DNA of 64,000 nt, from assembly GCA_947495295.1 (NCBI GenBank), contig CANLYJ010000001.1, forward strand, positions 310,001 through 374,000, read 5' to 3'. Positions 42,645 through 51,722 of the stretch are shown piece after piece. Below the pieces are notes generated by a model. It worked only from the letters and a program-made list of their open reading frames with translations, searched no databases and was not told the DNA's origin. The position numbers were made by a program, and so were the translations under genes. This DNA comes from an uncultured Paracoccaceae bacterium (GTDB lineage Bacteria; Pseudomonadota; Alphaproteobacteria; Rhodobacterales; Rhodobacteraceae). Each line of letters begins with the position of its first letter. Position 1 is the first letter of the stretch.

Positions 42645-43357
42645 CCGGCATCCGCGTCGCAGACCTGACCTATCGGTATGGTGCAATAGCGGCGCTTGAT
42701 GCTGTGCGATTTGAGGTTGACGAGGGGGCGTTTTGTGCCCTTCTGGGGCCAAATGGTGCAGGTAAATCCACCCTATTCAATCTGTTGACCCGACTGTTTG
42801 TCCCTCAAGCTGGACGGATTGAGATTGCAGGGCATGACTTGCAGGCTAACCCACGGGCTGCATTGGCAAAACTGGGGATCGTGTTTCAACAAACCACGCT
42901 TGATCTGGACCTGACCGTGCGCCAGAACCTGACATATTTCGCAGCCCTTCACGGGCTTTCAGGCCGCGACCGCGCCCGCCGCGTGGACATGGTGTTGGAG
43001 CGGTTGGATATTGTTGACCGGGCCAAGCAAAAGGCGCGGACGCTGAATGGTGGCCACAAGCGCCGGACGGAGATTGCGCGCGCCTTGCTGCATGACCCGG
43101 CGGTGTTGTTGCTGGACGAGCCAACCGTGGGTCTGGATGCCGCTGCGCGTGCGGGTATCACCGACCACGTACATGGGCTGGCAGATGAGGGGGTAACCGT
43201 GCTCTGGGCCACGCATCTGGCGGATGAGGTCCGCCCCGATGACCGGTTGATTGTGCTGCATCAGGCGACAGTGCTGGCCGATGGATATGCCAATGAAATC
43301 AGCGGTGTAAAGCCGCTGCAACAGGCGTTTCTGGATCTCACAGGCGCGGATGCATGA
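42641..43357 (+). CDS. ABC transporter ATP-binding protein (PQQ-ADH system, TIGR03864 type)
   Basis: A 238-aa ATPase: Walker A GPNGAGKSTL, Walker B AVLLLDEPTVGLD, switch His ATHLAD. The signature motif is modified to LNGGHKRRTEIARALL, as usual in this subfamily. Together with the permease it resembles a drug/lipid-type ABC-2 exporter. Cargo unknown; cofactor, lanthanide chelator or toxic aldehyde export have been suggested for such sets but are not shown here. Confidence 0.9.
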   Translation: MTGIRVADLTYRYGAIAALDAVRFEVDEGAFCALLGPNGAGKSTLFNLLTRLFVPQAGRIEIAGHDLQANPRAALAKLGIVFQQTTLDLDLTVRQNLTYFAALHGLSGRDRARRVDMVLERLDIVDRAKQKARTLNGGHKRRTEIARALLHDPAVLLLDEPTVGLDAAARAGITDHVHGLADEGVTVLWATHLADEVRPDDRLIVLHQATVLADGYANEISGVKPLQQAFLDLTGADA

Positions 43358-44145
43358 CTGGATATCTGACCGCCCTGACCGCGATTGTCACCCGAGAGGC
43401 GCTGCGGTTCATTCATCAGCGGGAACGGTTTGTGGCGGCACTGGTGCGGCCTTTGGTCTGGCTTTTGGTTTTTGCCGCCGGTTTTCGGGCGGCGCTGGGT
43501 CTGTCGATTATCCCGCCTTATCAGACCTATATCACTTACGAGACCTATATCGTGCCGGGGCTGTGCGGGATGATCCTGTTGTTTAACGGGATGCAATCGT
43601 CGCTTTCGCTGATTTACGACCGCGAGATGGGGTCAATGAAGCTGCTGTTGACCAGCCCCTTGCCGCGCTGGTGGCTGTTGATGAGCAAGCTTTTGGGCGC
43701 CACCACGATTTCGATTTTGCAGGTCTATGCCTTTCTGGCGATTGCCGCTGCTTTTGGCATCGTGATGCCGCCGCTGGGTTATCTGACGGTGTTGCCTGCC
43801 TTGGTTGTATCGGGCCTGATGCTGGGCGCGCTGGGTTTGTTTTTGTCAAGCTTTATCAAACAGTTGGAAAACTTTGCAGGGGTGATGAATTTCGTTATTT
43901 TTCCGATGTTTTTCATGTCATCGGCGCTTTACCCTTTATGGAAAATGGCAGAGTCATCAGAGCTGTTGCATGATATCTGTGCTGTCAATCCGTTCACCCA
44001 TGCGGTCGAATTGATCCGCTTTGCGCTATACGCATCGTTCAATCCCGCCGCCCTTGGCTGGACGGTTTTGGCCGCTGTTTTGTTCACGGGTCTCGCACTT
44101 TGGGGGTATAGCCCGGAGGGGTCGGGGATACGTCGCAGGGGCTGA
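43354..44145 (+). CDS. ABC-2 type permease (PQQ-ADH system, TIGR03861 type)
   Basis: A 263-aa integral membrane protein of the ABC-2 family with six predicted membrane segments, the start LTALTAIVTREALRFIHQRE and the signature region FVMSSALYPLWKM-like MFFMSSALYPLWKMA before the last helix. Overlaps the ATPase gene by 4 bp. Forms the channel of the exporter. Confidence 0.9.
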   Translation: MTGYLTALTAIVTREALRFIHQRERFVAALVRPLVWLLVFAAGFRAALGLSIIPPYQTYITYETYIVPGLCGMILLFNGMQSSLSLIYDREMGSMKLLLTSPLPRWWLLMSKLLGATTISILQVYAFLAIAAAFGIVMPPLGYLTVLPALVVSGLMLGALGLFLSSFIKQLENFAGVMNFVIFPMFFMSSALYPLWKMAESSELLHDICAVNPFTHAVELIRFALYASFNPAALGWTVLAAVLFTGLALWGYSPEGSGIRRRG

Positions 44146-44203
44146 CCTTTTCTATGACCATTGCATTGCTGATTTTGCCGCATAGACCTGTTATTACAGA
44201 GGT

Positions 44204-44740
44204 ATGAGACATTTATTGATCCCGCTTTGTATCTGTGCAGCGCCCGTTCTGGCCGATGATGTGTCAGACTATGGCACGCTGAACCCTGATGAAATGACTT
44301 GGCAATCCTATGTCCAAAGGGCCGAGGATGGTGAGACGGGGATGGTGATTTGTTCGATGGGCTATGCGCTGACCAAATCGGGCGATCATACATCCGCCCG
44401 CACATTGTTTCAGAACTGTGCTGATGATGGCTATACCGGGGCCATGACCTGGATGTCCCAGTTGGATAACAATGGGTTAGGGGCTGACTACAGCCCCGAC
44501 GCCGCCGCCGCATGGGACCGCCGCGCCGCCGAGGCGGGCGACCCGGTGGGCAAGTTTAACCACGGCATCAACCTGATGCGCGGCCATGGTGTTGCGCAGG
44601 ATGAGGCGCTGGGCCGTCAGATGGTGGCGGAAGCGGCAGAGGACGGTTTGCCGATTGCCCGCCGTTTGCAGGCGGCCGGTTATGATCTGGATGAGGTCAC
44701 GCCGGATGCCGATAACTGGAAATACGCCCCGCTTTTCTGA
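44204..44740 (+). CDS. Secreted Sel1-like repeat protein
   Basis: A 178-aa protein with a signal peptide (LLIPLCICAAPVLA) and several Sel1-like (TPR-type) helix pairs: ALTKSGDHTSARTLFQNCAD, WDRRAAEAGDPVGKFNHGI and GVAQDEALGRQMVAEAAEDG. Sel1 repeats mediate protein interactions, here presumably in the periplasm. 58 bp after the ABC permease; may belong to the same transcript. A dispersed repeat begins a few bases after its stop. Confidence 0.75.
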   Translation: MRHLLIPLCICAAPVLADDVSDYGTLNPDEMTWQSYVQRAEDGETGMVICSMGYALTKSGDHTSARTLFQNCADDGYTGAMTWMSQLDNNGLGADYSPDAAAAWDRRAAEAGDPVGKFNHGINLMRGHGVAQDEALGRQMVAEAAEDGLPIARRLQAAGYDLDEVTPDADNWKYAPLF

Positions 44741-44745
44741 CCCCG

Positions 44746-44943
44746 CACGCAACGTTCGGTGGGGTGTCGGGCACGGGATTGCCCCGGTTTTTACCGAATC
44801 ATGGTTAATGGCCTGCTTTTGCGGGATTTGGACCGGTCTGCAAAGCGTCGGCGACACGTCGGCAAAACGTCGGACCCCTTGGCGCGCCCTGCCATGTTTA
44901 ACCCGCCGTGCGGTGTAAGTCTGAAGACGGTGTTAACCTTTCA
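44746..44943 (+). repeat. Copy B of the diverged ~200-bp intergenic repeat
   Basis: Starts with GCAACGTTCGGTGGGG and runs through GGGATTTG, a cluster of CGTCGGC units, CGGACCCC and CGGTGTTAA, matching copy A at 8884-9078 block by block. The rest of the 490-bp gene-free stretch (44944-45232) is less GC-rich and probably holds the promoter of the hydrolase/kinase operon; no specific site was assigned and no small gene is convincing there. Confidence 0.65.
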
Positions 44944-45232
44944 ACAGCCCCGGCCTGACATGCCTGTACGGTCGTTCGACCGCAGCTGTGACTGAGACCG
45001 CAATCATCGTTAAGCGTCTGTTATTGGATTAATTATATTTGGACTAAAAACGTTTCGTATCCTTATTCCAAACAATGCCGGTCAGACTATCCGGCAATTG
45101 TGGTGTGATGTGCAAAATACATGTGTTAAAAGTTGATAGATCACGTTGCTGATCGACAGGCCGGATTTGAATATCGGCACCATGGCTGCGATACGTTTTT
45201 GCAAATTTTGAGATTTCGTTTGGAGATTGGTT

Positions 45233-46030
45233 ATGCAGATGTGTCAACGTCATGCGGTTACGACATATGGCACAGGACGCCGCGTTCTGGTCTTGGCGCA
45301 TGGATATGGTTGCGACAAGAATATGTGGCAGCGGTTTATCCCCCTTCTTGCCGATCATTATCGTATCATCTGCTATGATCTTATGGGATGTGGCGGGTCA
45401 GATCTGTCGTATTATGACCGGACGAGATACGATACATTGGATGGCCATGCGGACGACCTGATCGCCATTCTGGATGAAATGGAAATCCAGAATGCGGTTC
45501 TTGTCGGGCATTCGGTCAGCGCGATGACAGTGGCTTTGGTTGCCAATAAACGCCCGGACCTTGTTGAATCTCTGGTGATGATTTGCCCATCGCCGAGCTT
45601 TATCAATGCGGGTGACTATGTCGGGGGGTTTGAACGCGCTGACATCGACAATCTACTGGAGACGCTGGACGCCAACTATCTGGGTTGGTCCAGCGAAATG
45701 GCGCCTGCGATCATGGGAACCCCTCATATGCCGGAAATGGGCGAAACGCTGACCAACAGTTTCTGTCAGGCCGATCCTGATATTGCCCGCCATTTTGCAC
45801 ATGTCACGTTCCTTGCAGATCACAGGTACGATGTTAAAAAGGTGTCGCAGGAAACACTCGTCCTGCAATGTCGCGACGATGTTATTGTGCCACCTGAAGT
45901 TGGCGATTGGATGAAGACCAATATGACAAATGCCGATCTGGTTGTGTTGAATGCGATGGGTCATTGTCCTCATATCAGTTATCCTGCCGAAACGGCCGCA
46001 GCCCTAGAAGCGTTTCTATCTGCCGCATGA
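45233..46030 (+). CDS. RsbQ-like alpha/beta hydrolase
   Basis: A 265-aa alpha/beta hydrolase similar to RsbQ, the partner of the PAS-containing phosphatase RsbP in Bacillus stress signalling, and to the plant receptors KAI2/D14. The triad is complete: Ser in LVGHSVSAMT, Asp in LQCRDDVIVPP and His in AMGHCPHISYP; the oxyanion region is LAHGYGCDKNMW. A GGAG lies 7 bp before the ATG at 45233. Its stop overlaps the start of a PAS-domain kinase gene, reproducing the RsbQ-PAS partnership with a different output. Confidence 0.88.
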   Translation: MQMCQRHAVTTYGTGRRVLVLAHGYGCDKNMWQRFIPLLADHYRIICYDLMGCGGSDLSYYDRTRYDTLDGHADDLIAILDEMEIQNAVLVGHSVSAMTVALVANKRPDLVESLVMICPSPSFINAGDYVGGFERADIDNLLETLDANYLGWSSEMAPAIMGTPHMPEMGETLTNSFCQADPDIARHFAHVTFLADHRYDVKKVSQETLVLQCRDDVIVPPEVGDWMKTNMTNADLVVLNAMGHCPHISYPAETAAALEAFLSAA

Positions 46031-47370
46031 CGGACGCCTCATATAGGGCAAGTGATCTTGATCAGTATCCTGTTGGCCTTGTCGATTGTGATGCGGTGGG
46101 GCGAATAACCTATATGAATGCACAGATGCGCGACTGGGTGCCCGCCGCATCGGGGGAAAGCCTGTTGGGCAAGCCGTTTTATGGATTGCTGAGCCCTGCG
46201 GGTCGCATCTATTTTGAGACACATCTGCGCCCGATGCTGATGATCGAAGGGGTTATCAGCGAGATTTCCCTTGAACTGTCAGCGCCCGCCGGACAGCGCA
46301 AGTGCATTTACCTGAGCGGACGCACGAAGTTGGATGCTGATGGTCAGATCATATCGCTGCATCTTGTGTGTTTTTCCGGAGACGACCGCCGCCGATACGA
46401 AGAAGAGCTTTTGCTGCGCCGCCGCAAAGCCGAAGCCTATGAGGCGATGGTGGCAGCTTCCCCTGATGCAATCATCAATGTTGATACGCAACAGAGGATA
46501 CAGAGCTGGAATGATGCGGCTGAACGTTTGCTTGGCTATTGTGTCGAAGAGGCGCTGGGCCAGCAGCTTTACCCGTTTATTATCGCCGATGACCGTCGTG
46601 TCGAAAACGAAGAACAGATGCAGGCGGTCGCCAATGGTGAGGCTGTGACAGTCGACACAGCAAGGTTGCACAAGGATGGTTCATCCGTTCCGGTTGAGGC
46701 CAGTATTGCAGGCATCAATGATGAAAAGGGCACCCATATTGGCGCGATTTCGATCCTGCGGGACATCACCGAGCGCCAGCGCAACGAAGCGACCATTCAA
46801 ACGCTGAACCGGGAAGTCGTCCATCGTTCAAAGAACCTGTTAGCTGTCGTGAATGGTATCGCCTCCATGACTTTGCGATCAACGCCGCAGGACGCCTTTG
46901 CCGAGGTCTTTCAAAATCGTCTTGCGAGCCTGGGCAAAAGTCTGAACCTGCTTGTGGAACGCAGTTGGGGCAACATCGCATTGGACGTCCTGATTGCGCG
47001 TCAGCTTGATCATTTGGGTGAGAAGGCCCTTTCGCAAGTGCGGGTTGACGGCCCGAAGGTTGAAATAGAACCGTATAAGGCTGAAGCGATTGGCATGGCC
47101 ATTTTTGAGCTATCGACGAATGCGATCAAATATGGCGCGCTTTCAAATCCTGACGGACGCATTGAAATAAGCTGGCAACAGGATATCGATGATCAAAGCA
47201 TTGTCATGCAATGGTGCGAACAGACTGATGCCGGATGCACCCCGCCCACCCGCGAAGGCTTTGGCTCGAAACTGACCGGTGTGTTGCTGGAGCGCGCTGT
47301 CATGGGGCAGGTTATGGCCGATTATACCCCAGAGGGCTTGCACTGGCAGTGCAAATTCATCCCCGATTAG
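46027..47370 (+). CDS. PAS-domain HWE-family histidine kinase
   Basis: A 447-aa cytoplasmic kinase with no membrane segments. Two PAS domains: residues about 8-120 (SDLDQYPVGLVDCDAVGRI) and 130-250 (MVAASPDAIINVDTQQRI...), then the HWE core: H-box NREVVHRSKNLLAVVNGIAS, N-box AIFELSTNAIKYGALS and EGFGSKLTGVLLER. HWE kinases often feed general stress or light responses in alphaproteobacteria. Translational overlap with the RsbQ-like gene suggests the hydrolase product or its ligand is read by the first PAS. No response regulator gene is adjacent. Confidence 0.88.
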   Translation: MTDASYRASDLDQYPVGLVDCDAVGRITYMNAQMRDWVPAASGESLLGKPFYGLLSPAGRIYFETHLRPMLMIEGVISEISLELSAPAGQRKCIYLSGRTKLDADGQIISLHLVCFSGDDRRRYEEELLLRRRKAEAYEAMVAASPDAIINVDTQQRIQSWNDAAERLLGYCVEEALGQQLYPFIIADDRRVENEEQMQAVANGEAVTVDTARLHKDGSSVPVEASIAGINDEKGTHIGAISILRDITERQRNEATIQTLNREVVHRSKNLLAVVNGIASMTLRSTPQDAFAEVFQNRLASLGKSLNLLVERSWGNIALDVLIARQLDHLGEKALSQVRVDGPKVEIEPYKAEAIGMAIFELSTNAIKYGALSNPDGRIEISWQQDIDDQSIVMQWCEQTDAGCTPPTREGFGSKLTGVLLERAVMGQVMADYTPEGLHWQCKFIPD

Positions 47371-47431
47371 CGCCGCATTCGTTTGCTGCACGGTCATCAC
47401 AGTTATACGGCATCGCGCATGAGGTCCCGGA

Positions 47432-48091
47432 TCAGGTCCGGGACGGGGCGGTATTGTCGCCCATGATGGTGGCCGGATCGCCGGCCAGTGTGACGATTCT
47501 GTTGGCCAGTTTTTCCGCCTCTGTCATGACATGGGTGACCAGTACTGTCGTGACCTGATGGCTGTCGCGCAGCCGTGTGAAAAGCCGCATCATATCGTCC
47601 GCAATCGCTGCATCAAGCGAGACGAAGGGTTCGTCCATCAGCAGGAGTGCGGGTTCGACCGCGAAGGCCCGCGCCAGTGACAGCCGCCGTTGCTGCCCCA
47701 GTGACAGCCGGTTGGGGTAGCTGTCGGCCCGGTCGGCCAGCCCGACATCGGCCAGCGCGGTGTTGGCCTGTTCGGGGCTTACCCCGGTTGCGATGGTGAT
47801 GTTGTCGCGCAGGTTGCGCCAGGGCAGCAGGGTTGGTTCCTGAAACACCATCGCCGTCCTGCCATGGACCTTGCAGGACCCGTCATAGCGCCTTTCCAAC
47901 CCTGCAAAGATCCGCAGCAGTGATGATTTGCCGATCCCCGATGGCCCGACAAGAGCGACCGTCTGCCCGGTGGGCACGCTCAGGTGAATGTTGCGCAGGA
48001 TCGGCTTGCCATCAAAGCTGAGATGGTTAAGCGCCAAAGCCAAAACCGGCGCATCTGCACCGGTTTCGACGTCAGGGTTGGCCTGTGGCAT
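47432..48091 (-). CDS. ABC transporter ATP-binding protein (SsuB/TauB-like)
   Basis: A 219-aa ATPase: Walker A VGPSGIGKSSLLRI, signature variant LSLGQQRRLSLARAF, Walker B ALLLMDEPFVSLD and switch VTHVMTEAEKLA. The Q-loop MVFQEPTLLPWRNL is typical of the nitrate/sulfonate/taurine group. Starts immediately after the binding-protein gene (stop and ATG abut). No permease gene is found next to either, so it must borrow or have lost one. Confidence 0.88.
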   Translation of the reverse strand: MPQANPDVETGADAPVLALALNHLSFDGKPILRNIHLSVPTGQTVALVGPSGIGKSSLLRIFAGLERRYDGSCKVHGRTAMVFQEPTLLPWRNLRDNITIATGVSPEQANTALADVGLADRADSYPNRLSLGQQRRLSLARAFAVEPALLLMDEPFVSLDAAIADDMMRLFTRLRDSHQVTTVLVTHVMTEAEKLANRIVTLAGDPATIMGDNTAPSRT

Positions 48092-49063
48092 CTAGCTGCC
48101 GTTTTGCAGGAATGTTCCGTCGGGCAGGGCAGTGGCCTGACCCAAAAGCTCTGCACCGCCCAGCTCATACATCAGTTCCAGCATCCGTCCGGCGGCGTCT
48201 TCGTCCGTGGGGCCGGGCGCAGGGATGCCTGCCCGGAACCCGGCCACGAGGGCTGCAAACTGCGCGTCATCATCGGCATTCATACGTGGCCGCAACCTGT
48301 CCCATTCGGCGTCATCGCTGCCCAGAATATCCTTGGCCCCGCGTGATGCCGCCGCAAGTCCGGCCACAAGGTCGGGATTGTCGCGCAGCATCTCGCCCTT
48401 GACGACATAGCCCAGAAGCGGGGTTTCGGGATCAAGCCCCAGATCGGCGGACGCCTCTGCCACATCGATCAGTGTGCGCATCCCGACCGCGTTCATCTTG
48501 GCCCCGAAATGCCAGAAATTGATGGCGGCATCGACCTCGCCCGAGCGGGCCGCGCCAAAGATCAGAGGCGGTGCTCCAAAGACCTGTTCGGTTGATCCGG
48601 CCAGATCCATATCGTGGTTCTTGGCCGCATAGGCTTGCAGGATGAGCCAGCTTTTGTCCAAAGGCCCGCCCGCAATCCCGATTTTCTGCCCGGCCAGATC
48701 GGTCAGGTCCTGTGCTGTGCTGTCGCCCGGCACCATGATCCCGCCGACCGCCTTGGAATAAGGGATGAACACAAAATCATTGCCCGCCGCCCGTTGCCGC
48801 GCCACCCAAAGCCAGTCGGATACGATCACATCCGCCTCGCCCCCTTGAAAGGCGACTTTGGCGGCTGATCCCCCCGCCATCCCCTGCACATCAAGGGTAA
48901 AGCCATTGGCCTGATCCAGCCCATGATGTTTGATTGTGTCCAGTTCCCAGTTCACGGTGCCGAATTTCAGCACGGCAGCGCGCAGTGTTGGTGTATCTGC
49001 CAGGCTGGCCGTGGCCAGACAGAGGCTGATTGCCGCTGTTGTGATTGATTTCATGAATGTCAT
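48092..49063 (-). CDS. ABC transporter substrate-binding protein (NMT1/SsuA-like)
   Basis: A 323-aa periplasmic protein with signal peptide (ITTAAISLCLATASLA) and the two-lobed NMT1/SsuA fold: FGTVNWELDTIKHHGLDQANGF, GEADVIVSDWLWVARQRA and IGIAGGPLDKSWLI. Ligand unknown. GGGAGG lies 5 bp before the ATG at 49063. Families of this kind sit near PQQ dehydrogenases in several Rhodobacteraceae in my recollection, which suggests a role connected with alcohol oxidation. Confidence 0.85.
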   Translation of the reverse strand: MTFMKSITTAAISLCLATASLADTPTLRAAVLKFGTVNWELDTIKHHGLDQANGFTLDVQGMAGGSAAKVAFQGGEADVIVSDWLWVARQRAAGNDFVFIPYSKAVGGIMVPGDSTAQDLTDLAGQKIGIAGGPLDKSWLILQAYAAKNHDMDLAGSTEQVFGAPPLIFGAARSGEVDAAINFWHFGAKMNAVGMRTLIDVAEASADLGLDPETPLLGYVVKGEMLRDNPDLVAGLAAASRGAKDILGSDDAEWDRLRPRMNADDDAQFAALVAGFRAGIPAPGPTDEDAAGRMLELMYELGGAELLGQATALPDGTFLQNGS

Positions 49064-49129
49064 TGCACCCTCCCTGTTGCGGGCAGACTAGCAGCATTCC
49101 CAAAGGCCGGAATACGACCAAAGGCGGGG

Positions 49130-49651
49130 TCATTCGATGATCAGCCGGGGCAGCCAGTGCCCATCCGGGTCACTTTCATGCAGGTCCTGCGCGCGTAGCG
49201 GTCGCAACTCTCCCGCCGGGGGTGGGGCCGAAAGCAGATCCATGTCCATTTCCATCAGCGCGCCGGTCAGTGTGCCATCGGTTTGTGTCAGCCGGTAATA
49301 GACCCCGTTCCACATGTTGATCCCGTATTCATCGGCGTCTTTCCAGACGAACATCAGATCATATTCAAGATCGGTCAGATCCGCCGAAATGTTCCGTTTG
49401 ATGTCATAGGGGTAGGGGACGTGGCACCAGTGTTTGCCCGGTCCTTCAAGGCATTTGAAAGGCCGCATCGACAGGAAATGATCGCTGAACGCCGCATCAA
49501 TCATGTCGATCCGGTAGCTTTGATCATCCGCGATGGTCACTGTGGCGATGGCGATCCGATCGTCGTTGCCATCGGTCGCATAGACAGTTCGCGTGTCCGC
49601 TGTTGCGGCGGTGGCAAGCATTGCCAGAACAATCCCGAAAGCGCGTTGCAT
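49130..49651 (-). CDS. Hypothetical secreted protein next to the PQQ dehydrogenase
   Basis: A 173-aa protein with a signal peptide (FGIVLAMLATAATA) and no recognised domain. It has two cysteines (FKCLEGPGKHWC) that may form a disulfide, several tryptophans and a polar beta-rich middle (EYDLMFVWKDADEYGINMW). Divergent from the dehydrogenase over about 210 bp with the regulatory boxes between, and followed by the ABC pair on the same strand. Confidence 0.65.
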   Translation of the reverse strand: MQRAFGIVLAMLATAATADTRTVYATDGNDDRIAIATVTIADDQSYRIDMIDAAFSDHFLSMRPFKCLEGPGKHWCHVPYPYDIKRNISADLTDLEYDLMFVWKDADEYGINMWNGVYYRLTQTDGTLTGALMEMDMDLLSAPPPAGELRPLRAQDLHESDPDGHWLPRLIIE

Positions 49652-49739
49652 GGTCGTCCCCCTCTGCCGCTGACCCTAGCAAAATATGGGTCGAGTCGCA
49701 GCAGGACAAAGGTCATGGTCGCCCGTGGTCAACCACAGA

Positions 49740-49763
49740 AAGGTCGTATGACCAAGGTTCTAT
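49740..49763 (+). promoter_or_regulatory. Direct AAGGT(C/T)(G/C)TAT boxes before the PQQ dehydrogenase
   Basis: AAGGTCGTAT (49740-49749) and AAGGTTCTAT (49754-49763) are direct repeats with a 14-bp period, about 100 bp before the dehydrogenase start. They match the inverted boxes at 39995-40029. A looser copy (TTAGACCTTT) lies at 51849-51858 ahead of the response regulator gene, and AAAGG/CGACC-like sequence at about 49100-49123 precedes the ABC binding-protein gene. Confidence 0.55.
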
Positions 49764-49862
49764 ATCCCCTGACAGACCTTTTGACGAATACTGTTCGTGG
49801 ATTGGTCTGCACGGTTTTGCGGATCACGAGGACAGTCTGACTGGGAATGGGAGGAGCCATCA

Positions 49863-51626
49863 ATGAAACGGTTTGTATTGGCCGTGGCCGCAGCAATCGC
49901 AACCGCAGGTGTTGCGCAGGCGCAGGTCACCGAAGAGATGCTTTTGAATGACACCGCGTCCACCGGGGATGTGTTGACCAATGGGATGGGCCGCCATTTG
50001 CAGCGCTATTCCCCACTGGATACGCTGAACCGCGACAATGTCGAAAATCTGGTTCCCGCATGGGCATTTTCACTGGGCGGCGAAAAGCAGCGCGGTCAGG
50101 AAACCCAGCCGATTGTCCATGATGGGGTGATGTATATCACCGGTTCTTACAGCCGCCTTTATGCCATTGATGTCAAAACCGGTCGCGAAATCTGGCAATA
50201 TGATGCCCGTCTGCCAGAAGGTATCTTGCCTTGCTGTGATGTCGTCAATCGCGGTGCTGCCATCTTTGGCGACAATATCTATTTCGGGACATTGGATGCC
50301 CGGATCGTGGCCTTGAACAAGGACACCGGCGATGTCGTCTGGAACAAGAAGATTGCCGATTACAAGGCCGGTTACAGCTATACCGCCGCCCCGTTGATCG
50401 TGAATGGCCTTGTCATCACCGGCAACTCGGGTGGTGAGTTTGGTATTGTCGGTGAGGTACAGGCCCGGGATGCCGAGACCGGCGATCTGGTCTGGACCCG
50501 TCCGGTGATCGAGGGCCATATGGGTACGCTGAACGGTGAAGAAAGCACCATGACGGGTGAGCTGAACGCCACATGGCCCGGCGATATGTGGAAGACGGGT
50601 GGCGGTGCCACCTGGCTGGGCGGCTCCTACGATGCCGATACGGATACGCTGGTCTTTGGCACGGGTAACCCTGCCCCGTGGAACAGCCATTTGCGCAATG
50701 CCGGTCAGCCGACGGACGGCAATGCTGGTGACAATCTTTATGCGGCGTCCCGTCTGGGCATTGATCCCGCCACTGGCGAAATCAAGTGGCATTATCAGAC
50801 CACCCCACGCGAAGGCTGGGATTATGACGGCGTCAATGAGGTCGTGGCCTATACCGACCGTGACGGCAATGATCGCTTTGCGACCGCCGACCGGAACGGG
50901 TTCTTTTATGTGCTCAACCGCGAAGATGGCGCCTTTGTTTCCGCCACCCCGTTTGTGAAGGATATCAGCTGGGCCGAGGGGATTGATGAAAACGGACGTC
51001 CGATTTTTGTTGAAGAAAACCGGCCCGGTGATCCCGCCGAGGCTGCGGATGGAAACAGAGGTGAGGTTGTCTTTGCCTCCCCATCCTTCCTGGGGGGCAA
51101 GAACTGGATGCCGATGGCCCATTCGCCCGATACCGGTCTGTTCTACGTCCCATCCAATGAATGGGGCATGGATATCTGGAACGAGCCGATCACCTATAAG
51201 CAGGGTGCTGCCTATCTGGGGTCCGGCTTTACCATCAAGCCGAATTATGAAGACCATATCGGCAGCCTGAAGGCGATTGATCCTGATACCGGCGATGTGG
51301 TTTGGGAATACAAGAACGATGCGCCGTTGTGGGGTGGTGTGATGACCACGGCTGGTGGTCTGGTCTTCACCGGAACGCCAGAGGGTGAGTTTGTCGCCTT
51401 CAATGATGAAACCGGCGAGGTACTTTGGTCATTCCAGACCGGGTCAGGCATTGTTGGCCAGCCGATCACCTGGGAACAAGATGGTGAGCAATATATCACT
51501 GTCATTTCCGGCTGGGGTGGTGCGGTGCCGCTTTGGGGTGGTGAGGTGGCCAAGAAGGTCAATTACCTCAACCAAGGTGGCTTGCTTTGGACGTTCCGCC
51601 TGCCACGACAGTTTGCGGCCAACTAG
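49863..51626 (+). CDS. PQQ-dependent, probably lanthanide-dependent alcohol dehydrogenase (ExaF/PedH-like)
   Basis: A 587-aa periplasmic quinoprotein with signal peptide ([17 protein letters not shown]) and eight-bladed propeller W-motifs. The vicinal disulfide cysteines are in [13 protein letters not shown]. The catalytic region reads [14 protein letters not shown]: the second Asp, two residues after the catalytic one, is the lanthanide-coordinating residue absent from calcium-type MxaF. Overall wording resembles the ethanol dehydrogenase line more than XoxF methanol dehydrogenases. Oxidises primary alcohols and passes electrons to the cytochrome c at 39226. Start at ATG 49863 gives the signal peptide. 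Confidence 0.92.
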   Translation: MKRFVLAVAAAIATAGVAQAQVTEEMLLNDTASTGDVLTNGMGRHLQRYSPLDTLNRDNVENLVPAWAFSLGGEKQRGQETQPIVHDGVMYITGSYSRLYAIDVKTGREIWQYDARLPEGILPCCDVVNRGAAIFGDNIYFGTLDARIVALNKDTGDVVWNKKIADYKAGYSYTAAPLIVNGLVITGNSGGEFGIVGEVQARDAETGDLVWTRPVIEGHMGTLNGEESTMTGELNATWPGDMWKTGGGATWLGGSYDADTDTLVFGTGNPAPWNSHLRNAGQPTDGNAGDNLYAASRLGIDPATGEIKWHYQTTPREGWDYDGVNEVVAYTDRDGNDRFATADRNGFFYVLNREDGAFVSATPFVKDISWAEGIDENGRPIFVEENRPGDPAEAADGNRGEVVFASPSFLGGKNWMPMAHSPDTGLFYVPSNEWGMDIWNEPITYKQGAAYLGSGFTIKPNYEDHIGSLKAIDPDTGDVVWEYKNDAPLWGGVMTTAGGLVFTGTPEGEFVAFNDETGEVLWSFQTGSGIVGQPITWEQDGEQYITVISGWGGAVPLWGGEVAKKVNYLNQGGLLWTFRLPRQFAAN

Positions 51627-51645
51627 GTCAAATAGATGATTGCAG

Positions 51646-51674
51646 AAGGCGCATCCCTTTTGGGGTGCGCCTTT
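51646..51674 (+). terminator. Rho-independent-like terminator after the PQQ dehydrogenase
   Basis: Stem AAGGCGCATCCC pairs with GGGGTGCGCCTT (one G-U) around TTTT, followed by TTTGCGTTT. It begins 20 bp after the stop codon. Confidence 0.75.
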
Positions 51675-51722
51675 GCGTTTGCGGATCGTCACTGCACCGA
51701 AAGATCAGCCGAGCGACGTAAG

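Noticed and set aside
44944..45232. Possible small RNA or tRNA before the RsbQ-like gene
   Set aside because: No cloverleaf, terminator-backed hairpin or conserved RNA motif could be found by eye.
49863..51626. Calcium-dependent MxaF methanol dehydrogenase
   Set aside because: The WDYDG motif has the lanthanide Asp where MxaF has Ala, and no mxaI-like small gene is nearby.
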